This document shows, in pieces, positions 33,730 to 42,354 of a stretch of DNA of 64,000 bases (its first letter is position 1; each line of letters starts with the position of its first letter). The notes beneath the pieces are model-generated. The model made no database searches and had not been told where the DNA came from. It worked only from the letters and a program-made list of their open reading frames with translations. Location: NCBI RefSeq assembly GCF_000934765.1, contig NZ_JYNN01000014.1, positions 16,466 through 80,465 of the forward strand, written 5' to 3'. The stretch comes from Thiomicrospira microaerophila (GTDB taxonomy: Bacteria > Pseudomonadota > Gammaproteobacteria > Thiomicrospirales > Thiomicrospiraceae). Both the position numbers and the translations under genes were made by a program.

Positions 33730-36321
33730 TTATTTGGATTCCACCCATGCTTGCACCGACGCCAGCGCCGCTGCAAGATGTTGAGGTTCTTTACCGCCAG
33801 CCATCGCCATATCTGGACGACCGCCGCCTTTACCGCCCACTTGCTGAGCGACATGATTCACTAGCTCACCCGCTTTAAAACGGCTGGTTGCCGATTTACT
33901 GACACCTGCTACTAGGCTAACTTTTTCGCCATCAACCGCGGCTAAAATAATAACAGCCGGTTCCAGTTTATCTTTTAATTTGTCTAGGGTTTCACGTAAC
34001 AAATTACCATCCGCCCCAGTCATTTCAGCCGCCAAGAGGTTAATACCGTTAACCTGCTTGACCTGTTGCAGAATTTCTTCACCTTGATTCGCCGCGAGCT
34101 TAGATTGCAACTGTTGCAATTGTTTTTCAAGCTCTTTTTGACTAGCGACTAATTGGGTCACCTTGTCAACAACATGCGTTTTATCGGCTTTGATGTTTGA
34201 GGCGACAGCGTTTATCACCGATTCAAGCTGATAAATGGTTTGCCAAGCGCCTTCGCCGGTAATCGCTTCGATACGTCGCACACCCGAAGCCACGCCCCCT
34301 TCAGATAGAATACGGAATGGCCCAATATTACCGGTTGACTTAACATGCGTTCCGCCACACAGCTCAATCGAGAACTCACCCATATCGACAACACGCACCA
34401 CGTCGCCATATTTTTCACCGAACAGCGCCATCGCACCCATTTGTTTGGCCGAGTCGATATCCATTTGCTGAGTGCCTACCGGCAAGTTGAGCATAATATT
34501 ATGGTTAACTAGTTGCTCGATTTGACGCAATTGGTCAGCACTGATGGGTTCAAAATGGGCAAAGTCAAAACGCAAACGATCCGCCGCGACTAACGAGCCT
34601 TTTTGAGCGACATGCGTTCCTAACACTTGACGTAAGGCCGCGTGTAACAGGTGCGTAGCAGAGTGATTTCGTTCCGATGCACGGCGTGCTTGAATATCAA
34701 TTCTCGCTTCAACCGTTTGACCGACTGTCAAATGCCCCGCTGTCATTTCGCCAAAATGCAAAAACAAACCGCCTTGCTTTTGTACATCATTAACATGGAA
34801 GCTGTGCATGCCTTCTGTCAATGAGCCGCTATCGCCGACCTGACCGCCCGATTCCGCATAAAAAGGCGTTTTATCAAGAATAACCAGGCCTGGTTGACCC
34901 TCTTCTAAACGCGCAACCGCTTGGCCGTCTTGATAGATCGCCAAAATATTAACTGAAGCACTGTCTTGGTCATAGCCAATAAACGAGGTCGTACCCTCAA
35001 AATTAACGCGTGCCTGTCCTTGTGAACCAAAATTACTGGCAGCACGCGCACGTTCACGCTGTGCTTCCATCGCACGCTCAAACCCAACTTCGTCGAGCTT
35101 TAAATCTCGCTCACGCGCAATATCGGCGGTTAAATCCAGTGGAAAACCATAAGTATCATAAAGCTTAAACACCGCTTCACCGGGAATGTCTTGGCTCGTT
35201 AATCCTGCAATAACCTCTTCAAGCAACCCCATACCATTTTCTAAGGTTTCGGCAAAACGGGTTTCTTCTAACAATAAGGCACGTTCCACTTCGGCTTGCT
35301 TGGCTTTAAGCTCTGGATAAGCCTCGCCCATTTCAGCCACCAAAGGCGCAACCAATTTATGGAAAAACACGCCCTTCTGACCCAACTTATAGCCGTGGCG
35401 AATCGCGCGACGAATAATACGACGCAATACATAACCACGGCCTTCATTCGACGGCAACACCCCATCGACTATCGTGAAGGCGCAAGAACGAATATGGTCT
35501 GCGATAACACGCAATGAGCTATTTGATAGATTTTTTTCGCCTGTCGCGTCTGATGCGGCTTTAACTAGGCTTTGGAACAGGTCAATATCATAGTTATTGT
35601 GAACGCCCTGCAATACCGCGGCTAAACGCTCTAGGCCCATGCCGGTATCAACTGACGGTTTAGGTAAAGGCGTTAGCGTGCCATCGGCAGAACGATCAAA
35701 TTGCATAAAGACCAAGTTCCAAATTTCGATATAACGATCGCCATCTTCATCCGGTGAGCCGGGCGGGCCGCCCGCTACATCCGCACCATGATCATAGAAA
35801 ATTTCGGTACACGGCCCACAAGGCCCGGTATCGCCCATTGACCAGAAATTATCCTTCGCGCCACAACGTGAAAAACGCTGCGCACTGACACCCAACTCTT
35901 TTAACCAGATATCCGCTGCTTCATCATCTTCTTCGAAGACGGTGACCCATAATTTATCTTCCGGCAGACCGAGACGCTGGGTTAGAAACTCCCAAGCGAA
36001 CGCAATCGCTTCACGCTTAAAGTAATCACCAAAACTAAAGTTCCCCAACATCTCAAAAAAGGTATGGTGACGTGCGGTATAACCCACGTTTTCCAAATCA
36101 TTGTGTTTACCACCCGCACGAATACAGCGCTGCACACTCACCGCGCGATGATAGTCACGTTGCTCAAGACCCAAAAAGGTATCCTTAAATTGCACCATGC
36201 CGGCATTGGTAAACAAAAGCGTAGGGTCTTCAGCCGGTATTACTGGGCTGGAATGTACCGGCGTATGGTTTTTTTCAGCGAAAAAATCGATAAACGCCTG
36301 TCTTAGTTCTGCACTGGTCAT
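33730..36321 (-). CDS. alaS: Alanyl-tRNA synthetase
   Basis: Charges tRNA-Ala and edits mischarged Ser/Gly. About 863 residues: the class II catalytic core is at the N-terminus ([15 protein letters not shown] near 37, [19 protein letters not shown] near 85-103). The editing domain has [12 protein letters not shown] near 560 and the zinc site CGGTH near 660, and a C-terminal coiled-coil and DHHA1-type Gly-rich domain ([15 protein letters not shown]) follows. ATG 36321 is taken; a TTG two codons earlier is also open. A CAACCAGGCCTGGTTA-type copy (34882-34895) encodes QPGLVIL. Confidence 0.97.
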   Translation of the reverse strand: MTSAELRQAFIDFFAEKNHTPVHSSPVIPAEDPTLLFTNAGMVQFKDTFLGLEQRDYHRAVSVQRCIRAGGKHNDLENVGYTARHHTFFEMLGNFSFGDYFKREAIAFAWEFLTQRLGLPEDKLWVTVFEEDDEAADIWLKELGVSAQRFSRCGAKDNFWSMGDTGPCGPCTEIFYDHGADVAGGPPGSPDEDGDRYIEIWNLVFMQFDRSADGTLTPLPKPSVDTGMGLERLAAVLQGVHNNYDIDLFQSLVKAASDATGEKNLSNSSLRVIADHIRSCAFTIVDGVLPSNEGRGYVLRRIIRRAIRHGYKLGQKGVFFHKLVAPLVAEMGEAYPELKAKQAEVERALLLEETRFAETLENGMGLLEEVIAGLTSQDIPGEAVFKLYDTYGFPLDLTADIARERDLKLDEVGFERAMEAQRERARAASNFGSQGQARVNFEGTTSFIGYDQDSASVNILAIYQDGQAVARLEEGQPGLVILDKTPFYAESGGQVGDSGSLTEGMHSFHVNDVQKQGGLFLHFGEMTAGHLTVGQTVEARIDIQARRASERNHSATHLLHAALRQVLGTHVAQKGSLVAADRLRFDFAHFEPISADQLRQIEQLVNHNIMLNLPVGTQQMDIDSAKQMGAMALFGEKYGDVVRVVDMGEFSIELCGGTHVKSTGNIGPFRILSEGGVASGVRRIEAITGEGAWQTIYQLESVINAVASNIKADKTHVVDKVTQLVASQKELEKQLQQLQSKLAANQGEEILQQVKQVNGINLLAAEMTGADGNLLRETLDKLKDKLEPAVIILAAVDGEKVSLVAGVSKSATSRFKAGELVNHVAQQVGGKGGGRPDMAMAGGKEPQHLAAALASVQAWVESK

Positions 36322-36390
36322 CTTCAAATAAACCTAATTAATCAAAATTTGTTAGTTGACTCATAACGAGCCTCAGTTATATTCATCTAT

Positions 36391-36864
36391 TTAGCAAAAT
36401 GCTTTATAGCATTGCGAGGCGCTAAAGCCTCGACTTTGTAAAAATCGCAAACGCCGCGCCTGTTCTTTGGATTCGGCAGGCTTGGCCGTTTCACCGTATT
36501 TTTTATCCAGAAGGGCCCGCGCCACTTCAATCCAAACATCATCACCCAACGCCAAAGCATCCGCAATCAGCAATGTATCATCACAAGCCCGCATTAAAGC
36601 TTGGCGTATTTTCAAGGCACCCTGACCTTTTTCAATCGCCTGGCGCACATAGGATTCAATATAGCGCGCATCAGATTGCCAATTTTGTTGTTGACAAAAT
36701 TCTACCGCTTTTTCAACCAGGCCTGGTTGTGATAGGGCTTCTGGAAACTTTTGCTCTAACTTAGCTTTTAATTCTTTCGCACCATGCTCACGCATCGCTA
36801 ACAGATATTGCGCCCGATTGACCAGCGCTTTAAATAAGCGCTGGAGATCATCCTGTTCAATCAT
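36391..36864 (-). CDS. recX: Regulatory protein RecX
   Basis: Modulates RecA filament growth. The 157-residue helical repeat protein has the family features LLAMREHGAKELKAKLEQKF near residue 20 and ARALLDKKYG near 115. It lies 8 bp after recA, the usual order. A perfect 16-bp palindrome copy (36714-36729) encodes QPGLV in the middle of the first repeat. Confidence 0.93.
   Translation of the reverse strand: MIEQDDLQRLFKALVNRAQYLLAMREHGAKELKAKLEQKFPEALSQPGLVEKAVEFCQQQNWQSDARYIESYVRQAIEKGQGALKIRQALMRACDDTLLIADALALGDDVWIEVARALLDKKYGETAKPAESKEQARRLRFLQSRGFSASQCYKAFC
36714..36729. repeat. Iterated palindrome family, core CAGGCCTG (type copy)
   Basis: CAACCAGGCCTGGTTG, a perfect dyad. The octamer CAGGCCTG is found at 22 places by eye, starting at 1289, 3150, 4498, 9212, 14680, 16361, 18805, 19811, 21313, 26471, 28044, 28364, 29861, 34885, 36718, 42319, 46841, 47291, 47674, 58141, 59459 and 61097. 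Thirteen of these extend to CCAGGCCTGG. All but one lie inside genes. Each decamer contains two overlapping CCWGG sites. Confidence 0.9.
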
Positions 36865-36872
36865 AGATAAAA

Positions 36873-37919
36873 CTAATCAGCCACTTCATCCAAATCAAAC
36901 TCCGCTTTCGACGAAGCTTTGCTACCTGGTTTTGGCATTAGCAATTCTTTGAGTTGTTTTTGTAAATCAATTGAAATTTGTGGATTGTCACGCAAGAATT
37001 GACGCGCATTATCCTTACCCTGGCCAATCTTTTCGCCATTGTAGCTATACCAAGCGCCGGCCTTATCAATTAACTTCTGCTGTACGCCTAAATCAACAAT
37101 CTCGCCCTCTCGCGAAATACCTTGACCGTATAGAATATCAAATTCAACTTGTTTAAATGGCGGCGCAACCTTGTTTTTTACCACCTTAACGCGGGTTTCA
37201 TTACCTAAAATTTCGTCGCCTTTTTTAATCGCACCTATACGACGTATATCCAAACGCACAGAGGCATAAAACTTCAAGGCATTACCACCGGTTGTGGTTT
37301 CAGGACTGCCAAACATCACGCCAATTTTCATACGAATTTGGTTGATGAAAATAACAAGCGTATTGGTACGTTTGATATTGGCGGTTAGTTTACGCAAAGC
37401 TTGAGACATCAAGCGAGCTTGAAGCCCCATGTGTGAGTCACCCATATCGCCTTCAATTTCGGCTTTTGGTGTTAAGGCAGCCACCGAGTCAATCACCACG
37501 ATATCAACGCCACCAGAACGCACTAGCATATCGGCAATTTCCAGCGCTTGTTCACCGGTATCCGGTTGTGAGACTAAAAGGTTATCGACATCAACACCTA
37601 GCTTTTCAGCATAACCGGGATCCAGCGCATGTTCTGCATCAATAAAAGCCGCCACTCCGCCTGCTTTTTGCGCTTCAGCAATCGCATGAAGGGTCAGGGT
37701 TGTTTTGCCTGATGACTCCGGGCCATAAATTTCAACCACACGGCCTTTTGGTAAACCACCAATACCAAGCGCAATATCCAATCCTAATGAACCTGTCGAA
37801 ATAGCCTCAATATCCCGCGACGCTGTGGAGTCGCCCATGCGCATCACCGAGCCTTTACCAAACTGCTTTTCAATCTGGCCCAATGCCGCTGCCAATGCTT
37901 TTTGCTTATTCTCGTCCAT
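36873..37919 (-). CDS. recA: Recombinase A
   Basis: Strand-exchange protein and co-protease for SOS induction. The 348 residues include the N-terminal [20 protein letters not shown], Walker [10 protein letters not shown] near 66, the L1/L2 loops ([34 protein letters not shown] near 195) and an acidic C-terminus ([10 protein letters not shown]). No CTGT-N8-ACAG LexA box is visible in front of it. A different dyad, TTTGTATTACAAA, lies 14 bp upstream. It is followed by recX. Confidence 0.98.
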   Translation of the reverse strand: MDENKQKALAAALGQIEKQFGKGSVMRMGDSTASRDIEAISTGSLGLDIALGIGGLPKGRVVEIYGPESSGKTTLTLHAIAEAQKAGGVAAFIDAEHALDPGYAEKLGVDVDNLLVSQPDTGEQALEIADMLVRSGGVDIVVIDSVAALTPKAEIEGDMGDSHMGLQARLMSQALRKLTANIKRTNTLVIFINQIRMKIGVMFGSPETTTGGNALKFYASVRLDIRRIGAIKKGDEILGNETRVKVVKNKVAPPFKQVEFDILYGQGISREGEIVDLGVQQKLIDKAGAWYSYNGEKIGQGKDNARQFLRDNPQISIDLQKQLKELLMPKPGSKASSKAEFDLDEVAD

Positions 37920-37932
37920 TAGGATTCCTTAT

Positions 37933-37945
37933 TTTGTATTACAAA
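37933..37945. promoter_or_regulatory. 13-bp dyad in the recA leader
   Basis: TTTGTA-T-TACAAA, a perfect dyad centred about 20 bp before the recA ATG. It could be an operator or could affect ribosome access. The canonical gammaproteobacterial LexA site is not seen nearby. Confidence 0.4.
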
Positions 37946-37960
37946 CAAATCTTTACAACA

Positions 37961-37996
37961 AAAGAGCTTTGTTTGATAAGTCAAACAAAGCTCTTT
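37961..37996 (-). terminator. Terminator downstream of pncC
   Basis: A perfect 16-bp stem (AAAGAGCTTTGTTTGA with its complement) around TAAG, followed on the minus strand by TTTTGTTG. It separates pncC from recA, so recA should have its own promoter in the short interval. Confidence 0.85.
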
Positions 37997-38050
37997 AATA
38001 AAATTTTGGTAAATGATTATCTCATAATTAGAAATGACATAACAGCGATT

Positions 38051-38536
38051 TTAGGCTTTGAGTATAGCTAAAATACCTTCTAAAGCGGCTATCGTTGTTT
38101 GCTCACGCACAGCTTCACGATCACCGGCAAAATGCACCAATTTAGTCACGATATCAGGATGGCCTTGCTTTGCCCATGCTAACCAGACCGTACCAACCGG
38201 CTTATCGGCTGACCCACCACCAGGGCCTGCGATACCACTACAAGCCACACTAACTTGCGCATGTGACTGCTGTAAAGCACCCAGCACCATTTCAGTTACA
38301 CACTCTCTACTTACAGAGCCATGATGCTGTATGGTAGTTTCATGGACACCCAACATTTCTTTTTTCGACTCATAACTATAGGTGATATAAGCTCTATCAA
38401 ACCAGCTTGAACTACCCGCTACTGACGTCAACGCTTCGGCGATCATTCCCCCCGTACAGGATTCCGCTGTCACCACCATGGTTTTGTGCTGATTTAACAC
38501 ACTGCCCACCTGCTTAACTAAGGCTGACATTTCCAT
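38051..38536 (-). CDS. pncC: Nicotinamide-nucleotide amidohydrolase PncC (CinA C-domain)
   Basis: Deamidates NMN to NaMN in pyridine nucleotide recycling. The 161-residue protein has the family motifs VVTAESCTGGMIAEALT near residue 25, ITYSYESKKEMLGV near 60 and VACSGIAGPGGGSADKPVGT near 105. ATG 38536 (MEMSALVKQ) has AAGGATG upstream; an ATG at 38554 would add six residues. It occurs beside recA in many gammaproteobacteria. Confidence 0.92.
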   Translation of the reverse strand: MEMSALVKQVGSVLNQHKTMVVTAESCTGGMIAEALTSVAGSSSWFDRAYITYSYESKKEMLGVHETTIQHHGSVSRECVTEMVLGALQQSHAQVSVACSGIAGPGGGSADKPVGTVWLAWAKQGHPDIVTKLVHFAGDREAVREQTTIAALEGILAILKA

Positions 38537-38836
38537 ATACCCATCCTTCAACATGTCTTATAAAGTTTGTATAGAATACCTTTTTTTAAACATAATTGCA
38601 TCAACCGCATAATTTCCTCCCTACGAGAGCCTCTTAACTCGATCCCCGTCAAAATATATATAATTTTTATACACCCGACTAAATACCTTTCAATAAAAAA
38701 CAGAACACCATAATAAATACTTATGCTAATAAATAAAACATAAAAAAGTTTTATTTTACACCTCAATTAAAACCCACTAAATTAATACACACCTTAAAAC
38801 CAAGGTAATTAATCTTATTTAAATAAGGAGATACAC

Positions 38837-39100
38837 ATGAGAAAAAAATTAATGACTTTTATATTTTCAATGCTACTTTCATTTAGTGCTTGGTCGGTAC
38901 AAATTAATGTCAATACCGCTGACGCCAGACTTATGGCAAACAACCTCTCTGGAATAGGCATGGGCAAAGCAGAGGATATTATTCGACATCGCGAAGAGCA
39001 TGGCGAGTTTAAAACATTAAAAGACTTAGCGCGTGTAAAAGGAATCGGCCCAAGAACACTAGAACGGAATGCAGACAAAATTAAGTTTAGTGACGAGTAA
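38837..39100 (+). CDS. ComEA-like helix-hairpin-helix protein
   Basis: An exported 87-residue protein: signal peptide (LMTFIFSMLLSFSAWS), then INVNTADARLMANNLSGIGMGKAEDIIRHR and KTLKDLARVKGIGPRTLERN, two helix-hairpin-helix motifs as in ComEA. Relatives bind incoming DNA in the periplasm during natural transformation. The gene is single, with GGAG 7 nt before its ATG and its own terminator. The 280 bp upstream are very AT-rich and hold no convincing gene. Confidence 0.88.
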   Translation: MRKKLMTFIFSMLLSFSAWSVQINVNTADARLMANNLSGIGMGKAEDIIRHREEHGEFKTLKDLARVKGIGPRTLERNADKIKFSDE

Positions 39101-39120
39101 AAATGGCCATCACCAACAAA

Positions 39121-39146
39121 AAAGCCAGATAATTATCTGGCTTTTT
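39121..39146. terminator. Terminator between comEA-like gene and lpdA
   Basis: AAAGCCAGATAA and TTATCTGGCTTT form a perfect 24-bp dyad followed by TT on the plus strand and preceded by A residues. It can serve both convergent genes. Confidence 0.85.
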
Positions 39147-39178
39147 GACATAAACAAGTTGAAATCTTCGACTTAAAC

Positions 39179-40942
39179 CTATTTCTTTTTCTTAGGTGCA
39201 ATTAAATCCGTAATGGTCCCTTCAGCCATCTCCGCCGCAAAAGCAAAGGTTTCACTTAAAGTAGGATGAGGGTGAATGGTTAGACCGATATCTTGCATAT
39301 CCGCCCCCATTTCAATCGCCAACATTGCCTCAGCAATCAACTCGCCCGCATTCGGCCCAACGATACCCGCACCCAATAGGCGATGGGTTTTAGCACAGAA
39401 CAAGGATTTACTCATTCCCTCATCACGACCAATACTTAAGCTGCGCCCCGAAGCCGCCCAAGGGAAGACACCCTTCTCGTACTCAACGCCTTCGGCTTTA
39501 AGCTGGTCTTCGGTTTTACCCGCCCACGCGACCTCCGGGTCGGTATAAGCAACCGATGGAATGCCCATAGGTGTAAAGGCACTCGGCAAACCACAAATGA
39601 CTTCCGCCGCTACCTTACCTTCATGCACCGCTTTATGGGCGAGCATCGGCTGACCCACTAGATCACCAATCGCATAAATATGATCGACATTGGTTTTTTG
39701 GCGCTCATCGACTTCGATAAAGCCCCAATCATTAACGGCCACACCCGCCTTATCGGCATCAATGAGCTTACCATTCGGTGTACGCCCTACCGCGACTAAT
39801 ACCCGATCAAAGGTATCTTGAGTTGGACAATCCTTACCTTCAAACGATACGACCAATCCGCCTTTTGCCGCTTCAACATGGGTAACCTTGGACTTAAGGT
39901 ATATATTTTCATAGCGTGATTTGATTCGCTTTAATAGCGGGCGGGTTAAATCCTTATCGGCACCTGGGATAATGTTATCGCCCAGCTCCACTACAGTTAC
40001 TTTTGACCCCAAGGAATCATAAACCTGAGCCATCTCTAAACCGATAATACCACCACCAATAACCAGCAAACGCTTAGGCACTTCTTCAAGCTCCAGCGCA
40101 TCGGTTGAGTCCATCACACGCGGATCATCGTGCGGGATAAACGGCAGTTTAATCACACGCGAGCCGGCGGCAATAATCGCGTTTTCAAATGCCACCGTTT
40201 GAACGGAACCGTCTTCAGCTGTCACACTAATGGTATTAGCCGAGGTAAATTTACCGTAACCGGTCACCACCTCAACTTTACGTTGCTTAGCAAGCGCACC
40301 TAAGCCACCGGTGAGTTTTTTAATGACACTGTTTTTATAATCGCGCATTTTATCCAAATCAATTTTGGGCTTACCAAAATCAATACCATGCGCCGCCATT
40401 TCTTGGGTTTCATTCAAAATGACCGACATATGCAATAAGGCTTTAGACGGGATACAGCCGACATTCAAACACACACCACCGATCACGGGGTAACGCTCAA
40501 TCAGAGTAACCTTTTTACCCAGGTCTGCCGCACGAAAAGCCGCTGTATATCCACCTGGCCCACCGCCCAAAACCACGACTTCAGCGGTTTTATCAGCCGG
40601 TGGAAGATCACTGGCGGATACCGCTTGTGGCGTTGGGGTTGTTTGCACTTGCACTTCTTTTTTAGCCGCCGGCGCGTCAGCTAACTTAGCTGGACTTTCA
40701 TCAGCAATTTCCATTTTGCCAATGACAGTGCCTTGACGCACCTTATCGCCAACGGCGACACTCAACTCAACCAACTTACCCGCATAAGGTGAAGGTACTT
40801 CCATTGTGGCCTTATCCGACTCCAAGGTTAGCATCGAATCATCTTGCAACACCTCATCACCGGCTGACACCAGCACTTCAATCACATCCACATCAGCAAA
40901 GTCGCCAATATCGGGAATACGAATCTCAACAACCTGACTCAT
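39179..40942 (-). CDS. lpdA: Dihydrolipoyl dehydrogenase with N-terminal lipoyl domain (E3)
   Basis: Flavoprotein that reoxidises dihydrolipoamide in the pyruvate dehydrogenase complex. The 587 residues begin with an 80-residue lipoyl domain (LTLESDKATMEVPSP, lysine near 44) and an Ala/Pro linker. The FAD domain has VVLGGGPGGYTAAF near 125, the redox disulfide GVCLNVGCIPSKA near 158, the NAD-binding LLVIGGGIIGLEMAQ near 300 and catalytic HPHPTLSE near 565. It is last in the aceE-aceF-lpdA operon. Confidence 0.96.
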   Translation of the reverse strand: MSQVVEIRIPDIGDFADVDVIEVLVSAGDEVLQDDSMLTLESDKATMEVPSPYAGKLVELSVAVGDKVRQGTVIGKMEIADESPAKLADAPAAKKEVQVQTTPTPQAVSASDLPPADKTAEVVVLGGGPGGYTAAFRAADLGKKVTLIERYPVIGGVCLNVGCIPSKALLHMSVILNETQEMAAHGIDFGKPKIDLDKMRDYKNSVIKKLTGGLGALAKQRKVEVVTGYGKFTSANTISVTAEDGSVQTVAFENAIIAAGSRVIKLPFIPHDDPRVMDSTDALELEEVPKRLLVIGGGIIGLEMAQVYDSLGSKVTVVELGDNIIPGADKDLTRPLLKRIKSRYENIYLKSKVTHVEAAKGGLVVSFEGKDCPTQDTFDRVLVAVGRTPNGKLIDADKAGVAVNDWGFIEVDERQKTNVDHIYAIGDLVGQPMLAHKAVHEGKVAAEVICGLPSAFTPMGIPSVAYTDPEVAWAGKTEDQLKAEGVEYEKGVFPWAASGRSLSIGRDEGMSKSLFCAKTHRLLGAGIVGPNAGELIAEAMLAIEMGADMQDIGLTIHPHPTLSETFAFAAEMAEGTITDLIAPKKKK

Positions 40943-40956
40943 ACCTGCTCCTTTGC

Positions 40957-42294
40957 TTAGAGTAATAATTGGCGAATATCCGCCAAATGCTGGCCAACAA
41001 ACTGGGTAAAGCGAACCCCTTCGGCACCATCAACCACACGGTGATCATAAGACACGCTGAACGGCATAATCAAACGAGGTTGGAAACTTGCACCATCCCA
41101 AACCGGCTGAATGGCCGCTTTGGACACACCCATAATCGCCACTTCAGGCGCATTCACAATCGGCGTAAACTGTGTACCGCCAATGCCGCCTAAACTAGAA
41201 ATACTGAAACAGCCACCTGATAAATCCTTCGGTGACAGTTTGCCGTCTCGCGCTTTAACGCTCAACGCCATTAAATCACGCGATAACTCATAAATCGACT
41301 TCTGGTCTACATCACGCACTACCGGTACCACCAAACCTTTTGGCGTGTCTACCGCAATACCAATATTGTAGTAACCCTTGCGAATTAAAGACTGGCCATC
41401 GGGTGACAAGGACGCATTGAAGTTCGGGAAGGCTTTTAAAGCGGCAACCACCGCTTTCATAATAAACACCAACGGTGTGAGCTTGACACCCGCTTTTTCC
41501 GCCTGAACCTTCATATCCTTACGGAACTGATCCATATCGGTGATGTCACACTCATCAAACTGCGTGACATGTGGAATATTTAACCAAGCCGTACTCAAAT
41601 GCTTGCCGGATAATTTTTTAATTCGGCTTAACTCGATGGTTTCGGTAGCGCCAAACTGAGAAAAATCAATCGTCGGCACAGCGGGAATACCTGAACCGCT
41701 AGCGGGACCCGCGATGGCCGTAGCGCCTTGCATCACCGACTTCACAAACCCTTCAACATCGGTTTTAAGCACGCGCCCTTTATTACCCGAACCCGTCACC
41801 TTACTTAAATCAACACCAAGCACACGAGAAAACGCACGCACAGCGGGCGAAGCATGACTTAATGCGCCCATTGGCTGGTGATTAACGGGTTTAGGTGTAT
41901 TTGCCACTGAACTGGCTAGCGGCAAGCCCACATTTGAGCAATGGGTTTCTTCATGCACTGCCAGCGGTTTTTCAACGGCTGGTACTGATTTTTCTGGCTT
42001 AGCTGGAGCCGCTTGAGTTGCTTGAGTTGTTTGGGCCAATGGCTTCGCTTGCGCCTCATCAACATCGATATCACATATATAGCTACCCTGCTTTACCTTA
42101 TCCCCAACTTTAACTTGAATATTGCTTACTTTACCCGCGTGACTCGCAGGCACTTCCATCGTAGCCTTGTCTGATTCAAGCGTCATTATTGAATCATCAA
42201 GCTGAATCTGACCACCCTCATTAACTAGAATTTCGATCACATCGACTGCATCAAAATCGCCAATATCCGGCACTATAAATTGAATTTTTGCCAT
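40957..42294 (-). CDS. aceF: Dihydrolipoyllysine acetyltransferase (E2)
   Basis: Core of the pyruvate dehydrogenase complex; it transfers acetyl from lipoamide to CoA. The 445 residues have a single lipoyl domain (MTLESDKATMEVPAS, lysine near 43), an Ala/Pro linker to about residue 150, a peripheral-subunit-binding domain (ASPAVRAFSRVLGVDLSKVT) and a catalytic domain ending in SYDHRVVDGAEG. One lipoyl domain is fewer than in E. coli; lpdA contributes another. Confidence 0.96.
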   Translation of the reverse strand: MAKIQFIVPDIGDFDAVDVIEILVNEGGQIQLDDSIMTLESDKATMEVPASHAGKVSNIQVKVGDKVKQGSYICDIDVDEAQAKPLAQTTQATQAAPAKPEKSVPAVEKPLAVHEETHCSNVGLPLASSVANTPKPVNHQPMGALSHASPAVRAFSRVLGVDLSKVTGSGNKGRVLKTDVEGFVKSVMQGATAIAGPASGSGIPAVPTIDFSQFGATETIELSRIKKLSGKHLSTAWLNIPHVTQFDECDITDMDQFRKDMKVQAEKAGVKLTPLVFIMKAVVAALKAFPNFNASLSPDGQSLIRKGYYNIGIAVDTPKGLVVPVVRDVDQKSIYELSRDLMALSVKARDGKLSPKDLSGGCFSISSLGGIGGTQFTPIVNAPEVAIMGVSKAAIQPVWDGASFQPRLIMPFSVSYDHRVVDGAEGVRFTQFVGQHLADIRQLLL

Positions 42295-42314
42295 AAGTAT
42301 TTTCCTTAGTCGTC

Positions 42315-42347
42315 CAACCAGGCCTGCTTTTTGAGCAGACCTGGTTG
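42315..42347 (-). terminator. Intercistronic hairpin aceE-aceF
   Basis: CAACCAGGCCTGC and GCAGACCTGGTTG form a 13-bp stem (one G-U pair on the minus-strand RNA) around 7 nt. There is no U-run, so it probably stabilises or processes the mRNA rather than ending it. It is built from one full and one diverged arm of the CAGGCCTG repeat family. Confidence 0.6.
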
Positions 42348-42354
42348 AATGAAA

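Noticed and set aside
38548..38766. A 72-codon minus-strand frame between pncC and the ComEA-like gene
   Set aside because: It lies in very AT-rich DNA, has hydrophobic low-complexity content and no ribosome site, and overlaps the upstream end of pncC. A real small membrane protein cannot be excluded, but support is too weak.
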